From Rhodocytophaga rosea (GTDB lineage Bacteria; Bacteroidota; Bacteroidia; Cytophagales; 172606-1), in assembly GCF_010119975.1 (NCBI RefSeq), contig NZ_CP048222.1, positions 4,482,501 through 4,546,500 on the forward strand: DNA of 64,000 nt, in the 5' to 3' direction. Below the pieces are notes generated by a model that saw nothing but the letters and a program-made list of their open reading frames with translations, was not told the origin of the DNA and searched no databases. The stretch's first letter is position 1, and every line of letters begins with the position of its first letter. A program made the position numbers and the translations under genes. This document shows, one piece after another, positions 27,430-36,731 of this stretch.

Positions 27430-27849
27430 ATGATACGTCCGATTTTTACGCTAGTATTTATTCTGTTTATCTTATCTGTTAGGGCTCAGTCGACTTTCAT
27501 TCCAAATAGTTGCATTAGTGAGACAGATACTCTGGATGGAAGTAAAGTATATACGGTAGTTTCCAAACAGCCTGAATATCAAGGGGGGATTAACCAGTTT
27601 TATAAAGCTATTGCCAGAAATATTGTTGTTGATAGAGGCACTAGACACCAAATAGATAGTAGAATCGTTTTTACATTTATTATAGATAAAAATGGGCAAG
27701 TTCGTGAATTTTGCTTGATTAAACCACAAGGTCTTCAGTTTAATACAAACGAATTAGTAACTAAAATCAACAATTGGACTCCTGGAGAATTAGATGGAGT
27801 AAAAGTACCTGTAAGATTGACTATTCCAATGATTATAGAACTAAGATAG
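27430..27849 (+). CDS. Secreted TonB C-terminal-domain-like protein
   Basis: The 139-aa protein has a signal peptide (about residues 1-19) and a single TonB C-terminal-like fold ('IVFTFIIDKNGQVREFCLIK...NNWTPGELDGVKVPVRLTIPM'). It has no transmembrane anchor and no proline-rich linker, so it is not a normal energy transducer. Such small proteins are common in Bacteroidota, with unknown role. A second member lies at 31113. Confidence 0.72.
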   Translation: MIRPIFTLVFILFILSVRAQSTFIPNSCISETDTLDGSKVYTVVSKQPEYQGGINQFYKAIARNIVVDRGTRHQIDSRIVFTFIIDKNGQVREFCLIKPQGLQFNTNELVTKINNWTPGELDGVKVPVRLTIPMIIELR

Positions 27850-28113
27850 TAATGAATTCACAAATAAAGCCTCTGGTAAAATTACCACTCATCAAAACCT
27901 GTTAACAATTTTAACCAAAATTTAATAACTTTCATTTCATACAAAGCAGCTTTTCATGGCTATTTGCGTTTACAATATTCCCGGCATAGTATATGTATCT
28001 ACATACGAACCTTACCGGAAAAGACTGGAAACAGCAGATTTCAGCTTGGATTTATAAACTACAATTACTAATTTATACTTTCTTTCAAATTCGCAACTTA
28101 ATCTTTTATTCAC

Positions 28114-29778
28114 GTGGGTAATATAAATAATTCGAAGTTTTTTATACGGTTACCTCTGCTCTTGGCGATTGCCATTGCCGGAGGTATTTTTATTGGTGCC
28201 ACCATGTTTGGCGGCAGCAGTAATATTAACACCATTGCCAAAGGCTACATGAAATACAAAGAGATTCTCACCTATATAGACAGGGATTATGTAGATACGG
28301 TCAATACAGAAGAACTCATTGACTATTCTATCGAAAAAATGCTGGAACGCCTTGATCCGCATACAGTCTATATTCCTGCTAAAGATCTACAAATGGCCCG
28401 TTCCCAGCTGGAAGGTGATTTCGATGGCATTGGCGTAGAATTTAATATTTTTAAAGATACGGTGTATGTGGTAGCTCCCATTACTGGTGGCCCTTCTGAA
28501 ACAGTAGGTATCCGTGCCGGCGATAAAATTGTGGAAGTGGATGGCAAACCAATGGTAGGTAAAGAAGTAGATAATGCGATGGTATTTAGTAAACTACGTG
28601 GGCCCAAAGGGTCGAAAGTGAAACTGGGTATTGCCCGTGGTATGAGTAAAGAGGTTCAGCAATATACGGTGACCAGAAACAAAATACCCAGCTATTCTAT
28701 TGATGCTGTGTATATGATGGATAATAAAACAGGCTATATTAAAGTAAACCGCTTTGCAGCTAATACCTACGAAGAATTTAAAAAAGCCATGAAAACCCTT
28801 AAAGACCAGGGCATGGTGCAACTGATGCTAGACTTAAGAGGCAACCCTGGCGGATATATGGACCGGGCTACCAATATGGCCGATGAACTGTTAGCCGGCA
28901 ATAAACTGATTGTGTACACAGACGGCAAAGAAAACCGGTACGATTCAAAGGTAAATGCCTATATGAACGGATTATTCGAAAAAGGTCCGGTGATTGTGTT
29001 GATTGACGAAGGAAGTGCTTCTGCCTCAGAAATTGTAGCCGGTGCTTTACAGGATAATGACAGAGCATTGATTGTAGGCCGCCGTTCGTTTGGAAAAGGT
29101 CTGGTGCAGGCTCCTATTCCACTGGAAGATGGGTCAGAGTTGCGGTTAACTATTTCCAGATATTATACGCCTAGTGGACGCAGCATTCAAAAACCCTATA
29201 CGCATGATGAATCAGACGAAGGCTATAGCATGGATGTGATGAAACGCTACGAACATGGTGAATTCTTTCATGCCGATAGTATTAAATTCAATGATTCTCT
29301 TAAATATCAGACGACCAAAGGCCGTACGGTGTATGGTGGTGGTGGTATTATGCCCGACTATTTTGTCGCCCTGGATACAAGTTTTAACAGCAAATATCTG
29401 ACAGCTCTGGCCAGTGCTAATGTTATCCGGGAATATGCTTTTAAATACTATACCAATCATAAAGCAACATTTGAAAAGCAAAAATTTGCTGATTATAATG
29501 CCAGCTTTACTGTATCTGAACCAATGCTGAAAGAAGTAGTAAATATGGCTACAGCAGCAGGGGTGAAGTACAACGAAGCTGAATTTAACCGCTCCAAAGA
29601 TTTTATTCGTACACAAATTAAAGCATTGATTGCCAGAAGTGTGTGGAAAAGCGGGAACAGTGGAATGAACAATGAATATTATCAGGTAATGGCTGCTACC
29701 GATGAGATTTACCAGCAGGCCAATAAGCTTTTCGATAAAGCGGCAGACATCGAAAAAGGAAAAGTAGCTATTAAATAA
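28114..29778 (+). CDS. S41 C-terminal processing peptidase (CtpA/Prc family)
   Basis: The 554-aa protein has a signal anchor ('LPLLLAIAIAGGIFIGA'), a PDZ domain (about 85-170, 'GVEFNIFKDTVYVV') and an S41 domain with the catalytic-serine block 'GSASASEIVAGALQ', followed by 'GRRSFGKGLVQ' containing the general-base lysine. It starts at a GTG (28114); no ATG lies in a better position. S41 proteases trim the C-termini of periplasmic proteins. It is a paralogue of the protease at 53774, with the same domain order and nearly the same length. Confidence 0.92.
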   Translation: MGNINNSKFFIRLPLLLAIAIAGGIFIGATMFGGSSNINTIAKGYMKYKEILTYIDRDYVDTVNTEELIDYSIEKMLERLDPHTVYIPAKDLQMARSQLEGDFDGIGVEFNIFKDTVYVVAPITGGPSETVGIRAGDKIVEVDGKPMVGKEVDNAMVFSKLRGPKGSKVKLGIARGMSKEVQQYTVTRNKIPSYSIDAVYMMDNKTGYIKVNRFAANTYEEFKKAMKTLKDQGMVQLMLDLRGNPGGYMDRATNMADELLAGNKLIVYTDGKENRYDSKVNAYMNGLFEKGPVIVLIDEGSASASEIVAGALQDNDRALIVGRRSFGKGLVQAPIPLEDGSELRLTISRYYTPSGRSIQKPYTHDESDEGYSMDVMKRYEHGEFFHADSIKFNDSLKYQTTKGRTVYGGGGIMPDYFVALDTSFNSKYLTALASANVIREYAFKYYTNHKATFEKQKFADYNASFTVSEPMLKEVVNMATAAGVKYNEAEFNRSKDFIRTQIKALIARSVWKSGNSGMNNEYYQVMAATDEIYQQANKLFDKAADIEKGKVAIK

Positions 29779-29816
29779 ATAGTCCGCGGACCAAGTTACA
29801 GAATTACTGAGTTATA

Positions 29817-29868
29817 GAATTACTGAATGCTTTAACATAAATTCAGATTTTCTGTAATTCAGTAATTC
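29817..29868. repeat. Inverted repeat of the TAATTCAG word family
   Basis: The arms 29817-29828 and 29857-29868 are perfect 12-bp complements built from the same word as the 1726-1869 array. The right side (29850-29869) is identical over 20 bp to 50971-50990. It sits between the S41 protease and homogentisate dioxygenase genes and may act as a transcript-end hairpin. Confidence 0.75.
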
Positions 29869-29900
29869 TTTCATTTAGGGGACTTATAAACCCAATTGCT

Positions 29901-31061
29901 ATGAGTTATTATTATAAATTAGGAGACATCCCCCACAAACGGCATACCCAGTTCCGGCAGCCAGATGGCAGTTTGTATAAGGAAGAAGTAGTTAGTTCTA
30001 AAGGTTTCAGTGGAATTTATTCTATCCTGTATCATAAAAATCCGCCTACTAAAGTAAAACAAGTACAAGAGCCTGTTCCGTTTGGTTTTACACTGGCACA
30101 TCAGTATCCGCTTAAACATACCCATCTGAAAACTTCTGTGGTAGAGGCAACCGGCGCAGATTATCTGGATTCCCGCAAAACCCTGATGGCCAACCATGAT
30201 GTAGCCTTATCTATCTGCAATCCTACAGGAAAAAGTATGGATTATTTTTACAAAAATGGCGAATCCGATGAGGTACTATTTATACATGATGGGAGTGGTG
30301 AACTCATTTCTCAGTTTGGTAAACTACGTTTTGAGCAAGGCGATTATATAGTAATTCCCAGAACGACCATTTATAAGCTCCAGTTTGATGAAGCTCCGGT
30401 ACGTATGCTTATTATTGAGTCTACCGGTCCGATAGAAACGGTGAAAAGATACCGTAATGAACTGGGGCAATTGCTGGAACATTCGCCCTATTGCGAACGG
30501 GATATCCGTCCGCCTAGTGAATTAAATATAGAGGATAGCACAGGAGAATACCTGGTGAAAATAAAAAAGGGCGGATATTTGCACCAATATGTATATGAAT
30601 TCAGTCCGCTGGATGTAGTAGGCTGGGATGGATATTTGTATCCCTATGCACTCTCGATTCACGATTTTGAGCCCATCACTGGCCGTATTCACCAGCCGCC
30701 TCCGGTGCATCAGACCTTCCAGGCACATAATTTTGTGATCTGCTCCTTTGTACCCCGTTTATTCGATTACCATCCGCTTTCCATTCCTGCGCCCTATAAC
30801 CATTCCAATATAGATTCGGATGAGGTGTTATATTATGTAGAAGGCAATTTTATGAGCCGCAAAGGAATTGATCGTGCATCTTTTACATTGCATCCTGGCG
30901 GTTTGCCGCATGGCCCACATCCCGGAACAGTAGAAGCCAGCATTGGCGCTACCAAAACCAATGAACTGGCGGTTATGGTAGATACGTTCCGACCCTTAAT
31001 TCTGACAGAAGAAGCTTTACCTTATGTAGATGAAAAATACCCTATGAGCTGGAATGGGTAG
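29901..31061 (+). CDS. hmgA: Homogentisate 1,2-dioxygenase
   Basis: The 386-aa protein matches the shorter bacterial homogentisate dioxygenases: a cupin with 'EVLFIHDGSGELISQFGKL' and 'YIVIPRTTIYKLQF' in the first barrel and the iron-ligand region with clustered His in the second ('YHPLSIPAPYNHSNIDSDEV', 'SFTLHPGGLPHGPHPG'). It opens the ring of homogentisate to maleylacetoacetate in Tyr/Phe breakdown. No other gene of the pathway (hpd, fahA) is in this window. A word-type hairpin precedes it. Confidence 0.92.
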   Translation: MSYYYKLGDIPHKRHTQFRQPDGSLYKEEVVSSKGFSGIYSILYHKNPPTKVKQVQEPVPFGFTLAHQYPLKHTHLKTSVVEATGADYLDSRKTLMANHDVALSICNPTGKSMDYFYKNGESDEVLFIHDGSGELISQFGKLRFEQGDYIVIPRTTIYKLQFDEAPVRMLIIESTGPIETVKRYRNELGQLLEHSPYCERDIRPPSELNIEDSTGEYLVKIKKGGYLHQYVYEFSPLDVVGWDGYLYPYALSIHDFEPITGRIHQPPPVHQTFQAHNFVICSFVPRLFDYHPLSIPAPYNHSNIDSDEVLYYVEGNFMSRKGIDRASFTLHPGGLPHGPHPGTVEASIGATKTNELAVMVDTFRPLILTEEALPYVDEKYPMSWNG

Positions 31062-31112
31062 TGCTTATTTGTTGGCTAGAGTTAAAAGAGATATGTATAA
31101 TAATCAGCTATT

Positions 31113-31547
31113 ATGAATCAAAGTAGTTGCAAATACCAAATAAGCATATTGCTAATTAGTATGTTGGTAAGCATAGCTTCTGAACTTTATTCTCAAGATT
31201 TTCATAACATCGATCAAAGGGATACAACTATTTATTTATCAGTTGATTCTTATCCTAAATTGATTACACTGGAGCGAGAATATGAGATTTCTAACCTATC
31301 AGCGTTTGTCAACCAACATTTAAAATGGCCAAGGACAAGTCTAGATTGTGAAGGAAGAGTTTTTATTTCTTTCATAGTAGAAAAAAATGGAAGCTTAAGT
31401 AATAAGAAGTTCGCAAAAAGACTATGTGAGGGGTTTGATGAAAAAGCAATGGATGTTATAGATTTGATGAATACTTGGCAACCAGGAATTATTAATGGAG
31501 CACCGGTAAGAACCTTAGTGACCATTCCAATAAAATTTAGCTTATAA
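31113..31547 (+). CDS. Secreted TonB C-terminal-domain-like protein
   Basis: The 144-aa product has a signal peptide ending near 'LYSQ' and then a TonB-C-like fold: 'CEGRVFISFIVEKNGSLSNK' and 'TWQPGIINGAPVRTLVTIPI'. It is the same type as the protein at 27430, though clearly diverged. No membrane anchor is present. The role is unknown; it could be a periplasmic or surface adaptor. Confidence 0.68.
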   Translation: MNQSSCKYQISILLISMLVSIASELYSQDFHNIDQRDTTIYLSVDSYPKLITLEREYEISNLSAFVNQHLKWPRTSLDCEGRVFISFIVEKNGSLSNKKFAKRLCEGFDEKAMDVIDLMNTWQPGIINGAPVRTLVTIPIKFSL

Positions 31548-31851
31548 TAAAAGCACTCAGTAAATATCATTTATAAAAGTTTAGCAGCCCGCTATTCGTT
31601 CAACTAGAAATACAATAGTAACTCCACTTATATTGAAATCAAATTAGTTTCCTTATTCATCGAAATTGAGAGCGCTGCACTTTCTTAAAATTTTTACGGA
31701 AATTGAACTCAATTGTCTGAAGAATACCAATAAACTTCGCTCTGCTTCGTTAACTTTACAGCCTGTCAAATGGATGAACATTTGACTATTTTTTTGCGTT
31801 ATTCGTAAAAATACCTAGCTTTCACAATCACCTTAATTATTTATATAAGCC
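31548..31851. other. 304-bp gap without a gene
   Basis: AT-rich sequence. The only structure I can support is the terminator at 31765-31795. No frame longer than about 30 codons looks coding. Confidence 0.6.
31765..31795 (+). terminator. Intrinsic terminator
   Basis: GTCAAATG (31765-31772) pairs perfectly with CATTTGAC (31779-31786) around a 6-nt loop and is followed by a T7 run (31789-31795). It ends plus-strand transcription well before the next gene. Confidence 0.75.
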
Positions 31852-32574
31852 GTGTTTCGCTCTGCACTCATCATACTTTTCTGCACTTTATTTTCAGGTT
31901 TTGCGCTTGCTCAGGAGGAGGAAGACGAAGAGTATCAATCTGAATTTGTATATGGTGTCAACTTTAATACCAATGGAGGGATTATTGGCGGTGCCATGAT
32001 TAAATATGCCAGGGCAATGGGACCAAATATGTACCAGACTTTCGGACTGGAGATTGTAAATGTGAAACATCCCAAGGAATTACGGGCGCAAAGCAATTTA
32101 ACCGGGAATACCTTTATTTATGGCAAGCAGAACTACCTGTTTGTAATCCGTCCTAATTATGGCCGCGAACTAGTACTGTTCCGGAAGGCGCCCGACGAAG
32201 GTGTACAAATCAATGCCATTGCCGCTGCCGGACCTTCTATCGGACTGGTAAAACCCTATTATATTTTGTATGCATACTCTCCGCAGGATGTCCGTTCAGA
32301 ACCTTATAACCCCGACAGGCATAATGATTTTAACCGGGTTTCCGGAAGTGGGGGCCTTACCGAAGGATTTGGTGAAATGAATGTTACCATGGGCTTACAT
32401 GCCAAAGCAGGCCTGAGCTTTGAACTAAGCGGATTTCGAAACAGTGTAACCGGCTTCGAAGTAGGTTTTCTAGCCGAAGCCTACACCAAAAAAATTATTA
32501 TCATTCCTGCCGCCCAGAACAGAAGCGTATTCAGTTCTGTATATCTTACTCTATTTTTCGGCAGCAAACGCTGA
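31852..32574 (+). CDS. Conserved secreted/outer-membrane barrel-like protein
   Basis: The 240-aa product starts at a GTG (31852), the first start codon after an in-frame stop. It has a signal peptide ending 'SGFALAQ', an acidic stretch (EEEDEEYQ) and then beta-rich sequence ('YGVNFNTNGGIIGGAMIKYA', 'YLFVIRPNYGRELVLF') ending in an aromatic terminal strand, as in small outer-membrane barrels. I recognise no named family. It lies directly before lipA, 83 bp apart. Confidence 0.62.
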   Translation: MFRSALIILFCTLFSGFALAQEEEDEEYQSEFVYGVNFNTNGGIIGGAMIKYARAMGPNMYQTFGLEIVNVKHPKELRAQSNLTGNTFIYGKQNYLFVIRPNYGRELVLFRKAPDEGVQINAIAAAGPSIGLVKPYYILYAYSPQDVRSEPYNPDRHNDFNRVSGSGGLTEGFGEMNVTMGLHAKAGLSFELSGFRNSVTGFEVGFLAEAYTKKIIIIPAAQNRSVFSSVYLTLFFGSKR

Positions 32575-32657
32575 TTAATAAACTATTTATTTGGGCTTTG
32601 TTGTTTCATATTTAGTAGTAAACCGCAATTTTGCCCATCATTACATTGCACAAACTT

Positions 32658-33536
32658 ATGATTGAACTTCCAGTAATAGAATCTTCTAAAAATACCACAC
32701 GCAAACCCGACTGGCTGAGGGTAAAACTACCTATTGGTAAGACTTATGCCAATGTCCGGAAGATTGTGGATGATAATAAACTGCATACCATTTGCCAGAG
32801 TGGCAATTGTCCGAATATGGGCGAATGCTGGGGAGCCGGTACCGCCACTTTTATGATCCTGGGCAATATTTGCACCCGTAGCTGTACCTTTTGTGCCGTG
32901 GCTACCGGCAGGCCAACTGAATACGATACCGATGAACCCCGCCGGGTGGCCGAGGCGATTAAACTGATGGGAGTAAAACATGCTGTGATTACTTCTGTTA
33001 ACCGGGATGAACTCAAAGACCGAGGTGCTGAAATATGGTACCAGACCGTAGTAGAAGTAAAAAAAGCATCTCCTGCTACTACCATTGAAACTCTGATTCC
33101 GGATGTAAAAGGCAACTGGGAAGCCTTGTACCGTATGATCAGTGCAGGCCAGGAAGTAGTATCGCATAACATGGAAACGGTGGAACGCCTGTACAGACGG
33201 GTACGCCCACAGGCCAGATATGAGCGGAGCCTGGAACAGATTCAGCGCATTAAAGAATATGGCAAACGCACCAAATCCGGTATTATGCTGGGTGTAGGCG
33301 AAACAGCCGATGAAGTATATAAGGCAATGGACGATCTGGTAGCACATGGCCTGGATATTCTGACCTTAGGACAATATTTACAGCCTACTAAAATGCACCT
33401 GGAAGTAGCTGAATTTATTCACCCGGATATGTTTGCACGCTATAAAGAAGAAGGCCTAAAACGGGGATTAAAATATGTAGAATCAGGTCCGATGGTGCGT
33501 TCCTCTTACCATGCTGAAAAGCACGTAATGGTATAA
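32658..33536 (+). CDS. lipA: Lipoyl synthase
   Basis: The 292-aa radical-SAM enzyme inserts two sulfurs into octanoyl groups to make lipoate for pyruvate and 2-oxoglutarate dehydrogenases. Both iron-sulfur sites are complete: the auxiliary cluster C46-x4-C51-x5-C57 and the radical-SAM C72-x3-C76-x2-C79. The ATG at 32658 is preferred over a TTG at 32631, because that TTG lies inside a -7-like ATTTTG element. A terminator follows. lipB is not in the window. Confidence 0.95.
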   Translation: MIELPVIESSKNTTRKPDWLRVKLPIGKTYANVRKIVDDNKLHTICQSGNCPNMGECWGAGTATFMILGNICTRSCTFCAVATGRPTEYDTDEPRRVAEAIKLMGVKHAVITSVNRDELKDRGAEIWYQTVVEVKKASPATTIETLIPDVKGNWEALYRMISAGQEVVSHNMETVERLYRRVRPQARYERSLEQIQRIKEYGKRTKSGIMLGVGETADEVYKAMDDLVAHGLDILTLGQYLQPTKMHLEVAEFIHPDMFARYKEEGLKRGLKYVESGPMVRSSYHAEKHVMV

Positions 33537-33580
33537 GTTGTAGACCAAAAGTATAACTATTTATAACTCATTCTTTCGAA

Positions 33581-33607
33581 AATCCTGTCTGATGGCAGGA
33601 TTTTTTA
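33581..33607 (+). terminator. Intrinsic terminator after lipA
   Basis: AATCCTG (33581-33587) pairs with CAGGATT (33596-33602), followed by a T-run; it lies 45 bp after the stop. Confidence 0.82.
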
Positions 33608-33727
33608 TTTCCCGGCATTTGTATTTGTTTTACTTTGAAAGATGGAAATGCAGGCTCTTGAAACAACCACGTAAAAAAATAGCGGAAACAGAATTAATTA
33701 AGTACTTTATGGCCAAATTTTACTCCT

Positions 33728-34846
33728 ATGTGTAAGACCTGTATTTTGATTGTTTTTTTATTTCTCAACCTTCTTTGTATGGCAACCATGGTTCGGGCAC
33801 GGACTCAAAAAAAAGCACCCATACGGGTGGGCGTAGCCGGATTAAATCATGGTCATGCTCCAATGATATTAAATTATAAAAACAAAGAAGTAGTTGAAAT
33901 GGTGGGAATTGCGGAACCCAACCGGGAACTGGCCGAGCAGTATGCAAAGAAATATGGCTTTAGTATGGACATTGTTTACAATAGCCTGGAGGAGATGCTG
34001 GATAAAACCAAGCCTGAAGCAGTCGCGGCATTCAATTCAATATTTGGCCACCTGGAAGTAGTAAAAATTTGTGCACCCAGAGGGATTCATGTGATGGTAG
34101 AAAAGCCACTGGCTATCAGCCTCGATCATGCGAAACAAATGGAAGCACTGGCCAAAAAACACAAGATACACTTACTCACTAACTACGAAACCACCTGGTA
34201 TGGCAGCACACATAAAGCCTATGCCATGGTGAATCAGGACAAAAGTATTGGCGATATCCGGAAAATAGTAGTACATGATGGTCACCCAGGCCCTATGGAA
34301 ATTGGCGTTGGCAAAGAGTTTCTAGACTGGCTTACCGATCCCGAGCAGAATGGGGGAGGCGCATTAATCGATTTTGGGTGTTATGGGGCTGATTTAATTA
34401 CCTGGCTCATGAAAGGAGAACGGCCTGTTTCGGTTACTGCCATCACCCAGCAAATTAAACCTGATATTTACCCGAAGGTAGATGATGAAGCAACTATAAT
34501 AGTAACGTATCCCAAAGCCCAGGGGATTATACAAGCATCCTGGAACTGGCCGGTCAGCCGAAAAGATATGGCCATCTATGGAAAAACAGGCTATATACAA
34601 ACCATTGATGCGCTGAATATGCGGGTACGCTTACATGAAAAATCGCAGGAAAACACTCTAAAAGCAGAACCAACCAAGTCTCCCCAACAGAATCCCTTCG
34701 ACTATCTGGCGGCTGTTATCAGAGGTGAAATTAAGTCAACAGATGATCTGTCTTCTTTATCCATAAATATGGTAGCCATGGAAATTCTGGATGCGGCCAG
34801 GCGGTCTGCCAAAGAGGGGAAAACTATTTATCTCACTAAAAAGTAA
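33728..34846 (+). CDS. Exported Gfo/Idh/MocA family oxidoreductase
   Basis: The 372-aa protein has an N-terminal hydrophobic signal, then a Rossmann fold ('RVGVAGLNHGHAPMIL'), the family's 'VEKPLAIS' block holding the key Lys, and an alpha/beta domain with 'GGALIDFGCYGADLITWL', where the His of the usual 'D.G.H' is Tyr. Members oxidise or isomerise sugars or inositols with tightly bound NAD(P). It is a single gene. The substrate is unknown. Confidence 0.85.
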   Translation: MCKTCILIVFLFLNLLCMATMVRARTQKKAPIRVGVAGLNHGHAPMILNYKNKEVVEMVGIAEPNRELAEQYAKKYGFSMDIVYNSLEEMLDKTKPEAVAAFNSIFGHLEVVKICAPRGIHVMVEKPLAISLDHAKQMEALAKKHKIHLLTNYETTWYGSTHKAYAMVNQDKSIGDIRKIVVHDGHPGPMEIGVGKEFLDWLTDPEQNGGGALIDFGCYGADLITWLMKGERPVSVTAITQQIKPDIYPKVDDEATIIVTYPKAQGIIQASWNWPVSRKDMAIYGKTGYIQTIDALNMRVRLHEKSQENTLKAEPTKSPQQNPFDYLAAVIRGEIKSTDDLSSLSINMVAMEILDAARRSAKEGKTIYLTKK

Positions 34847-34983
34847 ACAATATATACGCAAACCGAATGACTTAAAAATTGTGCGGATTTGCTTTTGCTA
34901 CATTCTCCAAAAGTATATGTAAATGCTGTGAGAACCGGGCATTTCTATAACTTGCGGCCTATTATTCATTTATAATACAGCTA

Positions 34984-36285
34984 ATGGCAGAAATTAAGCC
35001 TTTCCGGGCATGGAGATACAACCAAAGTTTATTTGAAAATATTGAAGAGCTTACCTCTCCACTTTTCGATGTAGTTTCCGATAAACAACGCAACCGGTTA
35101 TACCAGCATCCCTATAATAGTATTCATATATCTGTGCCATCCGGCGAATATGCTCCTCAGCAAGCAGCCAGGCTACTTCAGCAATGGAAAGTGGATCAGA
35201 TTATTTTACAGGATGCATTGCCAGCTATTTATGTATATTATCAGTATTTCTCTTTGCCGGGAAATCCCAAAACTTTTTGCCGGAAAGGATTTATTTGTCA
35301 TATTAAAGCCTACGACTGGCCGGAAAAAGTAATTCTACGCCATGAAAATACCATTCCGCATTCCGTGAACGACAGAACAGCGCTTCTGGAAGCTACCCAG
35401 TTACATGTGAGCCCAACGCATGGCTTATATACCGATGCAGAATTTGAGCTGGAATACTATATGGACGAGAGTATCCTGAATCCCATTTACGAAACGGAAG
35501 ATTACCAGGGAGTACGAGATGTATTGAGTGTCATTCAGGATGCAGCTGTTATCAGAAAGTTTATGCAGAAGCTGGCACATAAACAAGTTATCCTTGCCGA
35601 CGGACACCACCGCTATGAAAGCTCCATTACACTGCGTAAAAAATATATGGCCGAAAATCCGGCGCATACCGGGCAGGAGCCCTATAATTATCACCTGATG
35701 TACCTGAGCAATACGGAAGCCAATGATTTGTGTATTCTGCCTACTCACCGCCTCATCTGTAGCCTGCCTGATCTGGATGTATCAGATTTTATGCACAAAC
35801 TGCAAACTTATTTTATAATTAAGGTAGTAGAAGATCCTTATGATCTGAATGAAATTATTCTCGGCAAACAGTGGGCATTTGGCTTATTGCTGAAAGATAC
35901 CGTCTATAAAATCCGGTTAAAGCCAGAGGTATTCAGCCAGATGAGCTGGCAATTTCCACCCGAAGTAAAAGAACTCGACCTGACGGTACTTCATTATTTT
36001 GTGATCGAAAAAGCCTTAGGTATTCCGGGAAAGGATCAGCGGAAAAGTCCCTATATTCATTTTTCCAGAAGCTTCTCTGAATGTATGGCGCAGGTGATGC
36101 AGGGAGAAGCACAGATGGCGCTTATTACACAAAATATTTCTATGGAAGAAGTAAAAAAAGTATGTGCCAGCGGATATACCATGCCCCAGAAATCTACCTA
36201 CTTTTATCCGAAAGTGATCTGTGGCTTTTTGTTCAGTTCCATAGTTCCCGCTGAATTTACAACACCAGGATGTTCTGTATTTTAA
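34984..36285 (+). CDS. DUF1015 family protein
   Basis: The 433-aa protein shows the DUF1015 pattern: the N-terminal 'IKPFRAWRYN', 'NSIHISVPSG', the highly conserved 'ILADGHHRYESS' block and a C-terminal 'MPQKSTYFYPKVICGFLF'. DUF1015 proteins are widespread and often lie near serine-biosynthesis genes; their reaction is not established. It is cytosolic, with no signal. No partner gene adjoins it here. Confidence 0.85.
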   Translation: MAEIKPFRAWRYNQSLFENIEELTSPLFDVVSDKQRNRLYQHPYNSIHISVPSGEYAPQQAARLLQQWKVDQIILQDALPAIYVYYQYFSLPGNPKTFCRKGFICHIKAYDWPEKVILRHENTIPHSVNDRTALLEATQLHVSPTHGLYTDAEFELEYYMDESILNPIYETEDYQGVRDVLSVIQDAAVIRKFMQKLAHKQVILADGHHRYESSITLRKKYMAENPAHTGQEPYNYHLMYLSNTEANDLCILPTHRLICSLPDLDVSDFMHKLQTYFIIKVVEDPYDLNEIILGKQWAFGLLLKDTVYKIRLKPEVFSQMSWQFPPEVKELDLTVLHYFVIEKALGIPGKDQRKSPYIHFSRSFSECMAQVMQGEAQMALITQNISMEEVKKVCASGYTMPQKSTYFYPKVICGFLFSSIVPAEFTTPGCSVF

Positions 36286-36731
36286 TTCTTTAGCTCCATT
36301 TATTAAGCGATAATCACTTTATATAAAGTTTATAGAAAAGATAAAATCCAGCATACAAAAATTGCTGTCCGATCACAATGACTAACTAGAAGCAAGATTT
36401 GGGATGTTCATTACTGTAGGAGCTTTAGTTTACTCTCATCTTTGGTAATAGTATTATTACCTGAAAAATAGCGGTAATATGTTTTATATTAAGTTAAGTA
36501 GCTTTGGCATGAACCAGGACATAAGCCCATTTGCTTTCTTGGCTAACAATGTGGGTGAAATACTTTTTATTATTGTGTTCACATTCAAAAGGATATAGGA
36601 AGAATTTCCTTACATAAGCTGATCGGCGAAAAATATTATAAGGGAAGTCTTTATTAAAAAAATTATTAGTAAATTAATAATTGAATATTTTTTTATCTTT
36701 TATCGTGATAGGAATTTAAAAAATTTTGCCT
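36286..36731. other. 446-bp gap upstream of the DUF1549/DUF1553 gene
   Basis: Strongly AT-rich with no coding frame. An 8-bp AT hairpin (36661-36668 with 36675-36682) and an ATTTTG element at 36723-36728 that almost touches the start codon are the only signals. It probably holds the promoter of the next operon. Confidence 0.55.
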
